A DNA stretch of 64,000 nucleotides from a virus: the IMG/VR virus record IMGVR_UViG_3300044953_000102, positions 1 to 64,000 of that record, one strand, 5' to 3'. Shown here one piece after another: positions 19,436-28,022 of the stretch. Made by a program: the position numbers and the translations under genes. Position 1 is the first letter of the stretch. Each line of letters begins with the position of its first letter. The notes below the pieces were generated by a model. The model did no database searches and was not told the origin of the DNA. It saw nothing but the letters and a program-made list of their open reading frames with translations.

Positions 19436-20611
19436 AAGTTCAAGTTTGATAACTTTTCCAGGAAGACTATCATTCATGTGTGATCTTTCTGACAATACCC
19501 AAAGGACATTACCTTTTGGTACTACAGATGTATAACACTCACCGTCAGTAAAATACACCAGGCTAGTATATTTCTTTTGGTTAGCATTATAATAATCCAA
19601 GACAGGATCAAACTCTGTTCCTCCTCTTCCTGCTACATTTATTTCATGTTTTCCTTTATAGGGTTCAATAGATCTAATACTAGTATCACATTGCACTACA
19701 GTAACATCTACACCTACTTTGTAAATATGGTGAATCTCTCCCATGAATTCTTGTAGTTCAGAATCACTCACAGAACCTGAAGTATCAATAGCTAACAACA
19801 TGTGTTGTTTCATTTTAATCTTTAGACCCGGATTGTCAGAGAATCTTCTGTTTTCTTTTCTACGGATTTTTTTAGTAAATACCTTTGTGCTCACTCCAGT
19901 AAACCTTCTAATATATCCTCTCCAATCAAACTTAGGTGGAACTATTTCCTCAATAACAATTACTCCTTCTATTTCACCCGGAATATTTCCACGCTTCTTG
20001 ATAGTCTGTTCTTTAGCATCAGATAAAACTTTCTGTAATTGTTTCTCTATTAACTTCTTCTCAGCTTCACTAAGATTATCAAACTCCTCCCATGTACTGT
20101 GATCCGGTCCTTCTCCATTAGCTACTTGGTCAAGTAACTTATCCATATCCTCATTACCACATGTACCTTTCTTATCCTTCTCATCCTGAAACTGATTAAG
20201 CTTGTCATAATAATATCTACAACCAGCTTTTCTTTCAAGATTTAGATCATTATAGTCATCTATATCTATTCCTTCCTCTGGCAACCAGTCTTTATCTATA
20301 TATTGATTGATTTCCATATCCATTGCAACATTAGCAAGTTTCTTATTCTTAAAAGAACTAAAACTTGTAAGGTGTCCAAAAGCAATATGAAGTAATTCAT
20401 GCTTTAGTAACCCCATCTTATGCATCTCACTCAGACCTGTCCAGAATTCTTCATTAATTGCTAACTGGAAGTTGATACCATTCTTACTCACACCTGCAGT
20501 GGGAAGATCTTTTCTCCATACTTTGTTGAGCATAATAAGAAAGAACCCATAATAGGGCTCTTTCAACATCAGCTCTTTACTAATTTTACTTAGACTTTTC
20601 TGTTTGTCCAT
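19433..20611 (-). CDS. DUF2201-type metallopeptidase-like plus VWA protein, MoxR partner
   Basis: A 392-residue protein. The N-terminal half has HELLHIAFGH, the HExxHxxxGH zinc signature of the DUF2201_N putative metallopeptidase family. The C-terminal half is a VWA domain with the MIDAS motif DTSGS, and FTDG later. A Lys/Arg-rich region near the centre (FTKKIRRKENRRF) precedes the VWA part. This architecture is the usual partner of MoxR ATPases. The C-terminus ends GKVIKLEL, the same peptide as the next gene's end. It overlaps the upstream 142-residue gene by 26 bases. Confidence 0.9.
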   Translation of the reverse strand: MDKQKSLSKISKELMLKEPYYGFFLIMLNKVWRKDLPTAGVSKNGINFQLAINEEFWTGLSEMHKMGLLKHELLHIAFGHLTSFSSFKNKKLANVAMDMEINQYIDKDWLPEEGIDIDDYNDLNLERKAGCRYYYDKLNQFQDEKDKKGTCGNEDMDKLLDQVANGEGPDHSTWEEFDNLSEAEKKLIEKQLQKVLSDAKEQTIKKRGNIPGEIEGVIVIEEIVPPKFDWRGYIRRFTGVSTKVFTKKIRRKENRRFSDNPGLKIKMKQHMLLAIDTSGSVSDSELQEFMGEIHHIYKVGVDVTVVQCDTSIRSIEPYKGKHEINVAGRGGTEFDPVLDYYNANQKKYTSLVYFTDGECYTSVVPKGNVLWVLSERSHMNDSLPGKVIKLEL

Positions 20612-21014
20612 CTTCTTTTAGTTTTATATCTAACTCAAATTTATCTGTGGGATACCCCATAGCATCTAACATCTTAGTCATGTCTCTAATAAAATATTCT
20701 AAGAATAATTCTATTGATTGCTTACTAGATTTATTTGCTGTCATTAGTGAAAGTACTTCTCCAGAGCTTAGTTTATTTTCCCAATCTCCATTAAACTTCT
20801 CTATCCTTTTTACTATAAACTCATGTGCAGGTTTACAGTCTTGTTCCCAACTACTCAAGTTATACTCACCATATTTATACATTACCATTATCTCCCCAAT
20901 ATGTTTTTTAAGATCTAGATCTTCTATTATCTTAAAAGCTACAAGTCTATTATCCTTGTCGGGAGATCTTAGCATTCCAATCAGATTTTTTACTTCTTCT
21001 TTTGTTAAAATCAT
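20586..21014 (-). CDS. Hypothetical protein of 142 residues in the MoxR/VWA operon
   Basis: Alpha-helical, soluble, with a repeat-like N-terminus (EEVKNLIGMLRSPDKDNRLV, residues ~6-25) reminiscent of a HEAT-type helical pair. The start shares a base with the DUF6915 stop (TGATG) and the 3' end overlaps the VWA gene, so it belongs to this operon and may be part of the MoxR/VWA system. No family recognised. Confidence 0.8.
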   Translation of the reverse strand: MILTKEEVKNLIGMLRSPDKDNRLVAFKIIEDLDLKKHIGEIMVMYKYGEYNLSSWEQDCKPAHEFIVKRIEKFNGDWENKLSSGEVLSLMTANKSSKQSIELFLEYFIRDMTKMLDAMGYPTDKFELDIKLKEDGQTEKSK

Positions 21015-21355
21015 CAGTCTTCAATTTTTAAAGTTTTAATCATCCACTCTGTAGGTGTATTTATATTATCAACCCATTCTTTAGCACTTGGAATATATCC
21101 ATTGCAATCCTCTTTCACATGTTGTTCTCCAATGTACCTAACATACACTGTTTTACCCACTGAATTTACAAAAGAAATCCCAAATATTTGCTCAAGTTGA
21201 AATATACCCTCACTGTGATGTCTGAACATTCTATGTTTAGAATGTCCTATCCAAGCTTTTGTCTCATCAAACCATTCATGATATCTTAAATACTCATTTG
21301 GTTCACCTCCCCATTTTTTAGAAGAGGACTTTGCATGTTCATAAGGATGTGACAT
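21014..21355 (-). CDS. DUF6915-like protein
   Basis: The 113 residues match my memory of DUF6915: HPYEHAKSSSKKWGG near the start, WFDETKAWIGHSKHRMFRHH in the middle, then GIFQLEQIFG and YIGEQHVKEDCNGYIPS. The conserved His and Trp residues suggest metal binding or catalysis but function is unknown. It shares its boundary base with the DUF6878-like gene upstream; the two families often occur together. Confidence 0.8.
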   Translation of the reverse strand: MSHPYEHAKSSSKKWGGEPNEYLRYHEWFDETKAWIGHSKHRMFRHHSEGIFQLEQIFGISFVNSVGKTVYVRYIGEQHVKEDCNGYIPSAKEWVDNINTPTEWMIKTLKIED

Positions 21356-21750
21356 TATTCTTTTGTTTTTCTAAATAAATTACCCTCATGGAAATATTCT
21401 TCGTAGTTAATAATCCTAATGTTATTTTGTATGTAATATTCCCCAGAAGGAACTAGTATAGCCAATGTACCACTACCACCTTCATTATTCCACCAATCTT
21501 CTATGTCATCAAGGATTTTTTCATGTGCAAAGTTTTCTATACTATTTGCAAACCCATTATTTAATTTTCTTAAATCGTTAGAATCCCAAGGTAAATTCTG
21601 AACATCCTCTATAGAAACATCTTTTTCTTCTGTATAAAGTATAGTATCTATACAACCACTATCTCCACTACCTTCATAATCTATTCTAATACCAGTAACT
21701 CCCAGATCTCCTAACTGGATCAAGGTTTGTGTTAATTCTTGTTCTGTCAT
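21355..21750 (-). CDS. DUF6878-like protein
   Basis: The 131 residues contain GVTGIRIDYEGSGDSGCID, the typical DUF6878 opening strand and GDSG turn, and later NNEGGSGTLAI in place of the common GWEnnDGayG motif. Function unknown. First gene of a tight leftward series DUF6878, DUF6915, 142-residue protein, VWA protein. The family name is from memory of the motif. Confidence 0.75.
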   Translation of the reverse strand: MTEQELTQTLIQLGDLGVTGIRIDYEGSGDSGCIDTILYTEEKDVSIEDVQNLPWDSNDLRKLNNGFANSIENFAHEKILDDIEDWWNNEGGSGTLAILVPSGEYYIQNNIRIINYEEYFHEGNLFRKTKE

Positions 21751-21752
21751 AA

Positions 21753-21893
21753 TTATTTGATTTTTACAATTGTATAAGGTCTAGACCAACATAAGTCTAA
21801 CCATTTTTTTGCAGCAGAAATACTTTCAAATTCTCCAGTAAGTATTTCTCTTCTAATTCCATGAAGTCTTATCTTACATTTTTGTGCTTTCAT
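21753..21893 (-). CDS. Small protein of 46 residues
   Basis: Begins MKAQKCKIRLHGIRREIL and ends RPYTIVKIK. Strand-strand-helix-strand composition with a FESISAAKKWLDLCW segment. Start overlaps the preceding stop in ATGA. Two neighbours upstream have a comparable ending, an aromatic-Cys helix after a threonine or serine turn, so the three tiny genes may be distant relatives. Confidence 0.65.
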   Translation of the reverse strand: MKAQKCKIRLHGIRREILTGEFESISAAKKWLDLCWSRPYTIVKIK

Positions 21894-22009
21894 CTTTTTT
21901 GAATTTTGGACATTATAACAAATTTACCTTTACAATAATCTAGCATTTCTTTTTTAGTCCTAAAACAAATAGGATTCTCAAACCAAGCAACCCATTTAAA
22001 ACCTTTCAT
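21890..22009 (-). CDS. Small protein of 39 residues
   Basis: Begins MKGFKWVAWFENPI. Coupled at both ends by ATGA overlaps (with 22006-22197 before it and the 46-residue gene after it). It contains FRTKKEMLDYCK, which resembles FRTKQEVKDWCK in the 63-residue neighbour, suggesting tandem duplication and divergence. Confidence 0.65.
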   Translation of the reverse strand: MKGFKWVAWFENPICFRTKKEMLDYCKGKFVIMSKIQKR

Positions 22010-22197
22010 AATCCTGCTTTTTTAATAAAATGTTTTGCTACTTCAGGAATGTGTTTCTTGTAATAAGGTTGTTCTGATTTACACCAGTCTTTTACTTCCT
22101 GTTTAGTTCTAAATTTTTGGTACGGAAATGTTATTTCCAACTCATTGATAAAATCTTGTACAGTCCAACCTTCCCAGATGTGTCTGTCATTACTCAT
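22006..22197 (-). CDS. Small protein of 63 residues
   Basis: Begins MSNDRHIWEGWTVQDFINEL; the central FRTKQEVKDWCKSEQPYYK is shared in weaker form with the next gene. Charged, soluble. No family recognised. It follows the GIY-YIG-like gene by 2 bases. Confidence 0.75.
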   Translation of the reverse strand: MSNDRHIWEGWTVQDFINELEITFPYQKFRTKQEVKDWCKSEQPYYKKHIPEVAKHFIKKAGL

Positions 22198-22199
22198 AA

Positions 22200-22625
22200 T
22201 TATTTGAATTTGTAAAACCTACCTAAAATATTACCATTTAGGAATTCTTGTTTCTCAAGTACTTCATAGACAAACTGATGTTTAGTCTCCTGATATGTGA
22301 GCTCCATTTGTGAATAGCATATTCTAAGAATCTCTCTTTTAATAACTATTCCTGCTTTGTGAGCATCTTTAAGAACCTTATTACTACTGTAGTAATTCAT
22401 AAAGTCAGGCTTCAGTTCTCGCTTGTACTTTTTTAATCTTTTATCTGTAGACATAGCCAGTGCTTTTTTACCAAAAGGTCTTTTGATATTAGCAAAGAAG
22501 TTTTTCTTACCTACATATAAAACTGATTTTCCATCTATAATAGCAGACATTATATAAACAAAGCCTACCGCTCTATCTGGAATATGTTTATCATCAAACT
22601 CTTTACCTTGATATATCCAACTCAT
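22200..22625 (-). CDS. GIY-YIG-like endonuclease domain protein
   Basis: 141 residues. GFVYIM near residue 21 and LYVGKKNF near residue 36 form the GIY-YIG core, and DFMNYYSSNKVLKD resembles the Arg/Tyr region of SegA-like phage nucleases. TYQETKHQFVYEVL carries the expected catalytic Glu. There is no DNA-binding NUMOD tail, so it is not a classical homing gene; a small repair or host-attacking nuclease is possible. It overlaps the primase gene end by 4 bases. Confidence 0.8.
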   Translation of the reverse strand: MSWIYQGKEFDDKHIPDRAVGFVYIMSAIIDGKSVLYVGKKNFFANIKRPFGKKALAMSTDKRLKKYKRELKPDFMNYYSSNKVLKDAHKAGIVIKREILRICYSQMELTYQETKHQFVYEVLEKQEFLNGNILGRFYKFK

Positions 22626-23605
22626 AATAATGCCTGTTTTAGTAACGGCAAAAGATTATCTCTTACTTTGTCTATACCATGTACTTTAATAGCATCTGAT
22701 AAATCTTTCTCAAGATCAAGAACAACATACTCAAAACCATACTTTGATTTATACTTCTCAGCAGCTTTTATACCAGCCTCATCATTATCAAACAACACAC
22801 ATACTTTCTGATACTTAGAACTAATGCTATTCATCATGTTCTCAGGTATCATAGTATTCTCACTGTCTGGTGCAATTGCTTCTGAATTACTAATCTTTAG
22901 TTTTTGATATGCCATTAGATCTTTAAGGGAAGATGTAATTATCAAATAAGGTTTATCAAATACTAATTGTTCTGTACCTTGTATATAATCTCTTACCTTG
23001 ATAAATTTACTTTCTTTAACCTTTGGCTGATAGATCTTATAGAGTGTCCCGTCTTCTTTAAAATACCCATAGATGTAATTACCCTTGATTGTTATACTTG
23101 ACACAACATCATTTTCATCTGTCTTTGTCATCACATAATATTGTAATGGAACAACATTATATCTAGATAATAATCTAGAACCAATGTGAAATCCCATCCA
23201 ATATTTTTGGTCAAGAGTATTCCAATGCCGCATTTCATAATCAGTAACTTTAAATTTACTGTGTTGTTTATAAGACATTATAGGATTGTAACCATTGTTT
23301 AAAACATACTGGTTATAGTCTTCAATTATCTTATAACTTGCTGCACCTCTAGTAGATAAATTAAATAGATTTTGGACCAAAGTAAGTCCATCACCACCAT
23401 TACCTGAAGAAAAATCTTTAAATCTATAGATATTATTCCTATCAATATAAATACACATAGAAGGAGTTTTTTCCCGTGTATTAAACACTGACTTCATTTT
23501 AATATCTTGACCTGTAAGTTTTTCTGTAAGATTAAGATAGTGTTCAAAGACCCATTCTCTTGGGACATCAGCTAAATCATATATTAAATTTTTTGTAGAA
23601 ATCAT
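22622..23605 (-). CDS. DnaG-type primase with TOPRIM domain
   Basis: 327 residues. The N-terminal part resembles the catalytic N-lobe of DnaG-like primases (CIYIDRNNIYRFKDFSSGNG, with GDGLTLVQNLF). A TOPRIM domain follows: ITSSLKDLMAYQ, then CVLFDNDEAGIKAAEKY containing the DxD-type pair. No clear CHC2 zinc cluster is visible. It makes RNA primers for the phage replisome together with the DnaB-like helicase encoded upstream. Confidence 0.88.
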   Translation of the reverse strand: MISTKNLIYDLADVPREWVFEHYLNLTEKLTGQDIKMKSVFNTREKTPSMCIYIDRNNIYRFKDFSSGNGGDGLTLVQNLFNLSTRGAASYKIIEDYNQYVLNNGYNPIMSYKQHSKFKVTDYEMRHWNTLDQKYWMGFHIGSRLLSRYNVVPLQYYVMTKTDENDVVSSITIKGNYIYGYFKEDGTLYKIYQPKVKESKFIKVRDYIQGTEQLVFDKPYLIITSSLKDLMAYQKLKISNSEAIAPDSENTMIPENMMNSISSKYQKVCVLFDNDEAGIKAAEKYKSKYGFEYVVLDLEKDLSDAIKVHGIDKVRDNLLPLLKQALL

Positions 23606-23625
23606 AGCAACCCGATTTAATAAAT

Positions 23626-23652
23626 AAAGGGGAGCTAGAATAACTCCCCTTT
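23626..23652 (-). terminator. Intrinsic terminator after the SSB-like gene
   Basis: AAAGGGGAG and CTCCCCTTT form a perfect 9-bp stem, followed by TATTTATT on the minus strand. Confidence 0.85.
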
Positions 23653-23664
23653 ATATAAGAGTTG

Positions 23665-24351
23665 TTAATCTAAGCTAAAGTCTGAAGACTTTTTACTTGG
23701 TGTAGAAAAATCATCTTCATCATCACCAAACTTGTCTACAGGTTTTACATCTAATTTCTTAAGATGTTTTTCTTCATCATATCTAATTACTTTCCCTTCT
23801 TCCACTTCACCAAATGCATACTTTCCATTTTCTGCTTTTGGCAACCACATATCATAATTAGTATATCCTGTTTTACCAACATATTCTTTACCAGCAATAC
23901 AGAATTCTAGATATTTATCTTTAAATGGTGCAGTTTTATTAAATGCAGCTATGAAATTTTCAATAGTTTCATGCTTATTATGTTGAGCTTGCATCCACTC
24001 ATTGATACCCAAAGTTTTACAGAAATTCTGTAAAAAGATCAAGATTGATCTATCTCTTTGAATTTTAATACCAGATTTAGTCTCACCATCTGCAAATGCA
24101 TACTGTGATGCTTTTACTCTACCAATCTGACCTGCATAATGACCCTTTTCAGGATTATCTTTATCAATTGCAAAACCTTCAAAACCATCAATAGGTTCAG
24201 TTTCTACGTGCAAAATCAAATGGTATGCACCACCTATAAATTTGAAATCTTCTAACTCAAGGCTATTAATTTTTAATATCTTGTTACCCGGATTAATTGT
24301 TTTTGGTAGACTACTACTTCCTCCACCAAGATCTTCTGTACTTAAAGCCAT
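23665..24351 (-). CDS. Probable single-stranded DNA-binding protein
   Basis: 228 residues with a beta-rich body (KILKINSLELEDFKFIG, YHLILHVETEPIDGF) and a long acidic C-terminal tail ending FGDDEDDFS ... DFSLD. A beta-barrel followed by a flexible acidic tail is the common plan of phage SSBs. The position between the primase and the Sak4-like gene agrees. Sequence similarity to a named SSB family is not evident, so the call rests on architecture and context. Confidence 0.65.
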   Translation of the reverse strand: MALSTEDLGGGSSSLPKTINPGNKILKINSLELEDFKFIGGAYHLILHVETEPIDGFEGFAIDKDNPEKGHYAGQIGRVKASQYAFADGETKSGIKIQRDRSILIFLQNFCKTLGINEWMQAQHNKHETIENFIAAFNKTAPFKDKYLEFCIAGKEYVGKTGYTNYDMWLPKAENGKYAFGEVEEGKVIRYDEEKHLKKLDVKPVDKFGDDEDDFSTPSKKSSDFSLD

Positions 24352-24372
24352 TTTACTTTACTTTTTAAATTA

Positions 24373-25092
24373 TTAAACAAAAACTTTTTCCCATGATGTC
24401 TTTAGAACACCATCAATCATCTCAGAAATTACTATTTCTTCGTTACGTAAATGCTCTGGTCTTGCACCACAAGTAACTTCTTCATTTGTCTTGAAAGACA
24501 AAATAGTTTGATTACCCTTTCTGTACATGTACCCAATAGCATCTGCATTTGCACAAATTAAAGATTTTATTTTACCCGTTAAATCAATGTTTGCAGACAT
24601 AACCATTTCACCTTTATCATCTACCACTTTGTCTTTAATGTGACCTGATAGAATAATAGTGGGAGCTAAGGTATCAATAAAATCTAAAACTTGAAAGAAT
24701 GCTTGCCGAATATATAAATATCCAGCACCATTTGGTAAAGTTGTTACATTGTCTCCATCATAGTTTTTACCCATTGGGGTTTGTCTGTACAACTTTATTG
24801 CTAACGGCATAATCATATCTTCTAATGCAGTAACAGTATCAATAGTAATATACTTATATGGATTACCAGCTGCTTTAATTGCTTTGCCAGTATCCAATAA
24901 CTCTTGTAAACTACTTACTTTTACTTTAAGAGCTTCTACATAATCAGCACCATTTTCTAAATCAATAATCAGATTGTCTTCTAATCCTGCATATGCAGTT
25001 GTTTTACCAGTCTTTGGCTTTGAATAAATCACAATTCTTTTTGGATTAACTCTTTCTGCCTTAACTTTTTTAGTTGGAAGTACTATACTCAT
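24373..25092 (-). CDS. Sak4-like RecA-fold ATPase (phage nucleotide-binding protein)
   Basis: 239 residues. Walker A is SKPKTGKTT (residues ~25-33), then LIIDLENGADYVEAL; Walker B YITIDTVTAL and a sensor-like ILSGHIKDK. This matches the AAA_24/Sak4 group of phage recombinases, which help anneal or exchange single strands. It lies next to the SSB-like gene as Sak4 genes often do. Confidence 0.88.
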   Translation of the reverse strand: MSIVLPTKKVKAERVNPKRIVIYSKPKTGKTTAYAGLEDNLIIDLENGADYVEALKVKVSSLQELLDTGKAIKAAGNPYKYITIDTVTALEDMIMPLAIKLYRQTPMGKNYDGDNVTTLPNGAGYLYIRQAFFQVLDFIDTLAPTIILSGHIKDKVVDDKGEMVMSANIDLTGKIKSLICANADAIGYMYRKGNQTILSFKTNEEVTCGARPEHLRNEEIVISEMIDGVLKTSWEKVFV

Positions 25093-25093
25093 A

Positions 25094-25693
25094 TTATTTA
25101 CTTTTTAAAGCTGTTGCAAGTTTTTTAAAGTTCTCTGCAATCTCTAATAAAATTTCAGATACTTCATTACTTGTTTCATTAGTTTTAGGAGCAAACTGCT
25201 CTTCAAAATCAGGAAAGATACTTAGTGTACTTTGTAGCTGTGGAATTTCTAAAGCTGCTTCTTCTTTTCTTTTCTCATAAAGAGCATAACTAATTTCTTG
25301 CCCATTAGAAAGAACTGCTACCATTTCATTTACAGGTATAAGGTATTTTCTATCAATTTTACCGTCTGGATCAACTGTCTCAGTAACATCATATTCTTCA
25401 TGAAAATATGGATTATACTTTAGTTTAAACAATTGACGTTCTGCTAACATAGGTTCTATTCCAGTACTTCTACCATCATTGTCATATGTGTTTTCGTAAA
25501 ACTCAATATAGATATCTTCACCTTTCTTTAATTCCCACTCAAAAAATTGTGATTGTCTACCAAACTTACCTTTTTTATAAAAAGCAGTTTTGATTGCAAA
25601 GAACGGATCAGCAAGTCCAATTGCTTTAAAGGTATTCATATGATCCATATAGAATTCCCTCTCTTTTTCTTTTCTTAGATTGTTGTTATTCAT
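25094..25693 (-). CDS. Hypothetical replication-block protein of 199 residues
   Basis: Soluble, mixed structure, with YKKGKFGRQSQFFEWELKKG in the N-terminal half and a C-terminal helix likely to form a coiled coil (SEILLEIAENFKKLATALK). Adjacent to the helicase and the Sak4-like gene (1-5 base gaps), so it is co-transcribed with them. A helicase accessory role is possible; no family recognised. Confidence 0.8.
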   Translation of the reverse strand: MNNNNLRKEKEREFYMDHMNTFKAIGLADPFFAIKTAFYKKGKFGRQSQFFEWELKKGEDIYIEFYENTYDNDGRSTGIEPMLAERQLFKLKYNPYFHEEYDVTETVDPDGKIDRKYLIPVNEMVAVLSNGQEISYALYEKRKEEAALEIPQLQSTLSIFPDFEEQFAPKTNETSNEVSEILLEIAENFKKLATALKSK

Positions 25694-25698
25694 ATTAA

Positions 25699-26706
25699 TT
25701 AATTTACTTGGATTTTCTGTGCAACTTCTCTGGCTGGAGATTGCATCTCTACTATTCTCATAATAGTTCTGTCTAGTTTAAAGAAACTAATTCTTGTAAG
25801 ACCATTTCTAGATTTTAAGAAATGGAAAACCAATGTTTCAGGATCTTCAATCAAAAACTTTTCTGGACCATATTTATTTATTTTTCTTGTAGCAGGTTTA
25901 TTAATACCAATTACTACATCAGCATGTTGTAATAATGCATCAGAACCATAAATATCAGAATCAAGAACATAATTTCCATATGTACCTTCTACCTGTCTTT
26001 TAGTATCATCTATATTTCTATTTAATTGACTTAGAATTACAAAAGCTACAGGATAGTTTTTCTTCATATAAGTTAATGCTTCACCAAGAGCACTTAACAT
26101 TTCAAATTTGTCCTTTTGTCCAGTATCATTCTTAAATAATGCTGAGTGATCTATAGTAATAAGCATGTTTCTGTATTTCCCATCTTCTCTTTTGTACTTT
26201 TCAAATTCATGATGAATTGTAGCACACATCTCTTTCACAGTACAGGTATCATAAACTACATTTACTAAATCACTACCAGCACTTTCATGATAATATTCAA
26301 CACATTTTTCAAATATCTTTCTGTCCACAAGTTTACCACCCTTACTCATTAATGTGTTATAATCAGCACCTGTAATCATACCAAATCTTCTTATGGCACT
26401 TGTTTCATCAACCATTTCCATTTGAAACTTTAAAACTCTAAAGTCTTGATCTGGATTTTTTTCAATGATGTCAGAAACCAGCTGTTCCGCAAAAAGGGTC
26501 TTACCTATTCCAGGTCTTGCACCAATTACTGTAATTGTTTTCCATTCTAGACCATCACAAAAAGCATCATTAAATTTTGGCCAAGCACTGATAAGAAATG
26601 GTATCTTACCTTCTCTTCTTGCCTTCATTTTAATTAAACCTTTTTCAAGACCATCTCTTTCACTAACTGGTAGTAATGGTCGTGCACCATCAAATAACTT
26701 CCCCAT
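25699..26706 (-). CDS. DnaB-like replicative helicase
   Basis: 335 residues, consisting of the RecA-like C-terminal domain of DnaB without the N-terminal primase-binding domain. Walker A is GARPGIGKT (residues ~62-70), Walker B NMLITIDHSALF, and the DnaB motif 3 region VILSQLNRNID followed by GSDALLQHADVVIGI. It unwinds DNA 5'-3' at the fork. The two genes encoded upstream on the same strand may supply loader functions. Confidence 0.93.
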   Translation of the reverse strand: MGKLFDGARPLLPVSERDGLEKGLIKMKARREGKIPFLISAWPKFNDAFCDGLEWKTITVIGARPGIGKTLFAEQLVSDIIEKNPDQDFRVLKFQMEMVDETSAIRRFGMITGADYNTLMSKGGKLVDRKIFEKCVEYYHESAGSDLVNVVYDTCTVKEMCATIHHEFEKYKREDGKYRNMLITIDHSALFKNDTGQKDKFEMLSALGEALTYMKKNYPVAFVILSQLNRNIDDTKRQVEGTYGNYVLDSDIYGSDALLQHADVVIGINKPATRKINKYGPEKFLIEDPETLVFHFLKSRNGLTRISFFKLDRTIMRIVEMQSPAREVAQKIQVN

Positions 26707-26722
26707 AGATTTTTACTTTTAA

Positions 26723-27310
26723 TTATACAATAAGATCAGGAAACAAAACTACATCATCATCTGGATTATCTTTTAAGAATTCACAGTAGGTTGCTAAATC
26801 TGAATCCCAACTTTTGTCTACATTTTGCTTTCTCAAAAAGTATTGAGCAGTTCTCATGTATTCATAGTTTTTAGATTCATATTCTAAAACATATTTTTGT
26901 GTTGCTGCAAATATAGTTTCCCAACTATAATCATACATTTCAAAGAACCATCTAAATGCATTCTCAAGATTCTTAGCAGGCACTCTTGCATATTTTCCAG
27001 AAGATAGTTTCTTATTAGGAAATATAGTTACATATGCCTCTATGTTTTGCATAAAATTATGACCCATTAAATCTTTAGATGTTTTCTTCTTTGACTTCTT
27101 AAAATATCCTTCAATCTCCGTAGTAAAGATAATGCTTTTATCTGTTAATGTCAAGTCCTCATTCAACCAATTTTCAGAAATTAATCTTCTAATTTCTAAA
27201 TCTTTATTTACAAAAGAACAAGGAATTATACTATTTTTTATACAGTGTAATATGTAATAACTATTTGGAGTTATATTCTCCCTAACTAATTTTAGAAATA
27301 TATCTTCCAT
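26723..27310 (-). CDS. Hypothetical protein upstream of the helicase, possible loader
   Basis: 195 residues starting at the ATG at 27310; a longer frame would use GTG inside the UDG gene. The N-terminal part looks like a winged-helix (ILHCIKNSIIPCSFVN ... RRLISENWLN), and helical sequence follows (LENAFRWFFEMYDYSWETI). Phage replication initiators or helicase loaders often have such a wHTH plus helical layout and sit next to DnaB, so that is a reasonable but unproven guess. Confidence 0.8.
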   Translation of the reverse strand: MEDIFLKLVRENITPNSYYILHCIKNSIIPCSFVNKDLEIRRLISENWLNEDLTLTDKSIIFTTEIEGYFKKSKKKTSKDLMGHNFMQNIEAYVTIFPNKKLSSGKYARVPAKNLENAFRWFFEMYDYSWETIFAATQKYVLEYESKNYEYMRTAQYFLRKQNVDKSWDSDLATYCEFLKDNPDDDVVLFPDLIV

Positions 27311-27311
27311 A

Positions 27312-28013
27312 CTACCAATGTATTGTATTACCACTAGATTCTTTTACTAGATGATGTATCTTAGTAAATATATCATTACTATCCCATTTAGAGCCATTAT
27401 AAGCAGCAGAAGCAGGATGTTTAACAAAAAACTTATGGTTATTATCCCCAGTAAGTTCAGACCATTCTTCAGCTTTTTTACCCATGTACACATATACTAA
27501 TCCTGTATTATAATTATTTAACCAATCCAATAAATAAGCAGTAAATGGTTTCCATATATCATAATGACTACCAATTTTATCCACCTCAACTGTAAGAGCT
27601 GTATTTAACATTAATACACCTTGATTAGACCATCTAGCTAAGTCCAGAGGTCTATCATAAAAAGGATACATTTTCTGAGCTTCATCTAGAATAAATCTTA
27701 AAGAAGGTTGTTCTTTTTTAGTATTACTACAACTAAAAGCAATACCATCGGCAACTCCTAATTGTGGATATGGATCTTGACCAATCATTACAACTTGTAA
27801 TTTGTCATATGGGCATTCTTCAAATGCTCTAAATACTTGTTTTAATGGTGGAGTAAATCTTTTACCTTCCGTACTTAATTTATAAAGTTTATTTAAAATG
27901 TCAGTAAACTCATAACTAAATATAAAAGATTTAAAAATTCTACCCCAACCACTAGGTTCAAGTTTATCAAACAATTTTTGTTTAATTTCTTCAATTTCAG
28001 GTTCTATTTTCAT
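27312..28013 (-). CDS. ung: Uracil-DNA glycosylase, family 1
   Basis: 233 residues. The catalytic motif is IGQDPYPQLGVADGIAFS, where the usual GQDPYH has Pro for His; the catalytic Asp is kept. MLNTALTVE and the HPASAA loop match the other family 1 motifs (HPSPLSA). It removes uracil from DNA and starts base-excision repair, and is a regular member of crAss-like replication blocks. It starts the leftward operon; its upstream region holds a divergent promoter pair. Confidence 0.93.
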   Translation of the reverse strand: MKIEPEIEEIKQKLFDKLEPSGWGRIFKSFIFSYEFTDILNKLYKLSTEGKRFTPPLKQVFRAFEECPYDKLQVVMIGQDPYPQLGVADGIAFSCSNTKKEQPSLRFILDEAQKMYPFYDRPLDLARWSNQGVLMLNTALTVEVDKIGSHYDIWKPFTAYLLDWLNNYNTGLVYVYMGKKAEEWSELTGDNNHKFFVKHPASAAYNGSKWDSNDIFTKIHHLVKESSGNTIHW

Positions 28014-28022
28014 TTTTTTTCT

